Shown here one piece after another: positions 62,757 to 64,000 of a stretch of DNA of 64,000 nt. A model generated the notes under the pieces. That model did no database searches. It was not told the origin of the DNA and saw only the letters and a list, made by a program, of their open reading frames with translations. Source of the stretch: Bacteroidales bacterium (lineage in GTDB: Bacteria; Bacteroidota; Bacteroidia; Bacteroidales; G3-4614); the NCBI GenBank assembly GCA_015061035.1, contig SUXK01000004.1, positions 62,001 through 126,000 of the forward strand, written 5' to 3'. The position numbers and the translations under genes were made by a program. Position 1 is the stretch's first letter; every line of letters starts with the position of its first letter.

Positions 62757-64000
62757 TTAATGTTTTATTAACTTAAACTCTTTTGTTACTGCTTGGGGTA
62801 TCTCATGCGTGTAGTGCGTTACATATACAAGTGTTTTTCCCTTGCGGTCACAAAAACTCTCTATTATTTTTGATGCTCGTTCTTTGTTTGCTACGTCTAA
62901 TCCGTGTAGTGGTTCATCTAATATTATAAGGTCAGGATCTTTTACAAAGGCTCGTGCCAATAGTGCCAACCTTTGCTCTCCTGATGATAGTGAGAGAAAC
63001 GAGCGGTGTGCTATATCTTCTATTCCAAAACATTTTATCCACTCCATTGCAATAGTCTCTTGCTCTGGTGTGCATTTGCGAAATACGCCTATTGAATCAA
63101 AAAATCCTGATGCCACGATACGCAACAGAGGTATATCTTCCATAAAATAGAGGTGCATCTCGGGAGAGACGTATCCTATTCGGGATTTTATATCCCAAAT
63201 ACTTTCTCCTGTTCCGCGTTTGCGATCAAATAGATATAGTGTGTTTGAATATGATTTTGGATTGTCGGCATAGATCAAACTCAATAGCGTGCTTTTCCCC
63301 GAGCCATTTGGCCCTATTAATGCCCACTTCTCTCCATTCTTTACCTCCCAATCAACATTCTTCAGTATTGTTCTGTTACCGCATACTATATTTACATCTT
63401 CCATTCTAAAGGTTACTTGATGCTCTGATGCCTCTCTTAGTTTCTCGGGCAACAAAGGTTCAACCGAAGAATAGTTGAATAGTTGGGTATGTAATGCTGT
63501 ATCAGCAATAAATTCTTGTCGTGTTCTTGCTCCCATACACTCCATATCCTTAACAGGCATTACGTGTGTTACTATCTCGGGAACATCGGCAGGATTTGAT
63601 AATAGTAGTAATAGTTGCATTCCGTTTATCTTTGCCATTGAAGAGAACATCGCATCGAGACTTTTTCGAGATGCTGAGTCTAATCCTATATATGGGTTAT
63701 CTACTATTAATAGTTTGGGATGCGTTAGTATTACTTTTATTAATAGAAATTTTCGGAGTTCTCCACTTGACAGAAATATTATGCTCTTATCAAGTATATC
63801 TGTTAGATTTAGCATCTCAAAGAGTTGTTCAATTTCAGAGAGTGGCGCTATGGGTTGTAGTATCTCTTTTACGGTTACAACTCCTTCGGCATCTTGCGAA
63901 TGCCATCGTTGTTGATAGTAGGCGGTTGTGCCATCTACCATTGTATATATATCTTTAAATGCTATTGTGCGTATTGCTTCAAATAGTGGCTCGGTAAAGT
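62757..64000 (-). CDS. Dual-domain ABC ATPase, ModF-like (5' end outside window)
   Basis: The frame stays open from the stop at 62757 to the right edge, so the 5' end is missing; the ATG at 63939-63941 is internal, since the codons before it continue without a stop. The visible ~414 residues hold the end of a first ABC domain (signature FLSSGELRKFLL, Walker B LLIVDNPYIGLD) and a complete second domain: Walker [12 protein letters not shown] (~214-224 of the portion starting at that ATG), signature SLSSGEQRLALLARAF and Walker B LIILDEPLHGLD. No membrane segment is present. The layout matches ModF/PhrA proteins, whose role is unclear. It lies five bases upstream of the ABC-F gene. Confidence 0.82.
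   Translation of the reverse strand, partial: FTEPLFEAIRTIAFKDIYTMVDGTTAYYQQRWHSQDAEGVVTVKEILQPIAPLSEIEQLFEMLNLTDILDKSIIFLSSGELRKFLLIKVILTHPKLLIVDNPYIGLDSASRKSLDAMFSSMAKINGMQLLLLLSNPADVPEIVTHVMPVKDMECMGARTRQEFIADTALHTQLFNYSSVEPLLPEKLREASEHQVTFRMEDVNIVCGNRTILKNVDWEVKNGEKWALIGPNGSGKSTLLSLIYADNPKSYSNTLYLFDRKRGTGESIWDIKSRIGYVSPEMHLYFMEDIPLLRIVASGFFDSIGVFRKCTPEQETIAMEWIKCFGIEDIAHRSFLSLSSGEQRLALLARAFVKDPDLIILDEPLHGLDVANKERASKIIESFCDRKGKTLVYVTHYTHEIPQAVTKEFKLIKH

Noticed and set aside
1..64000. CRISPR arrays, rRNA genes, phage or insertion sequences
   Set aside because: No regularly spaced repeats, no rRNA-like sequence and no transposase or phage protein motifs were found on either strand.

Overview
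The window looks like one continuous chromosomal segment of an AT-rich member of the Bacteroidales (Bacteroidota). The evidence is Bacteroidota-type promoters (-33 TTTG and -7 TAnnTTTG) before many genes, little sign of Shine-Dalgarno sites, a SprA (type IX secretion/gliding) gene, secreted proteins with type IX secretion (T9SS) C-terminal sorting domains, meso-diaminopimelate dehydrogenase, pyrophosphate-dependent phosphofructokinase, a GGGtGRT protein and an etfBA-acyl-CoA dehydrogenase operon. Family and genus cannot be fixed from sequence alone. No SusC/SusD pair, integrase, transposase, phage gene or CRISPR array is present.

Layout: (1) 1-3.3 kb: the 3' part of metH, then ddh and lgt. 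(2) 3.4-20.2 kb, minus strand: an SDR oxidoreductase and four tandem paralogous genes for ~1,265-1,300-residue secreted GH85-type endo-beta-N-acetylglucosaminidases. Each has a signal peptide, a GH85 barrel with an intact N-x-E catalytic motif, accessory beta domains, a LamG/concanavalin-like domain and a type A T9SS sorting domain. Each gene has its own -7 box; three have their own terminator, and the last may read through into the SDR gene. A tRNA-Gln(CTG) lies upstream of the first-transcribed copy. (3) 20.6-27 kb: plsC, ispE, a small secreted protein with a sortase-like C-terminal tail, and etfB-etfA-acyl-CoA dehydrogenase. (4) 27-34 kb: a phosphate regulon, with porin-pstS-pstC-pstA-pstB on the minus strand diverging from a PhoB/PhoR-like two-component pair; an 11-bp direct repeat overlaps the porin promoter. 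(5) 34-42 kb: ruvA and the giant sprA, preceded by a tandemly duplicated promoter-bearing repeat. (6) 42-51 kb: a sulfatase overlapping an AI-2E-family permease, dacB, a small ORF, and a TolC/MacA/ABC efflux operon. (7) 51-64 kb: TrpB2, an NfeD/stomatin pair, a DjlA-like co-chaperone, the GGGtGRT/Fe-S-scaffold-like pair, a secreted Ig-like/transglutaminase protein, PPi-phosphofructokinase, an ABC-F protein and a dual ABC ATPase cut by the right edge.

How the genes fit together: the GH85 array and SprA belong to one logic, since SprA is the outer-membrane translocon through which T9SS cargo such as the GH85 proteins would leave the cell. The array suggests specialisation in releasing N-glycans from glycoproteins, probably host or dietary. 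The sulfatase could act on sulfated glycans, but nothing ties it to the array. The strongest candidates for new biology are the GH85 quadruplication, the GGGtGRT/scaffold pair, the small sortase-tailed protein and the putative Pho-box-like repeat. The remaining genes are housekeeping.
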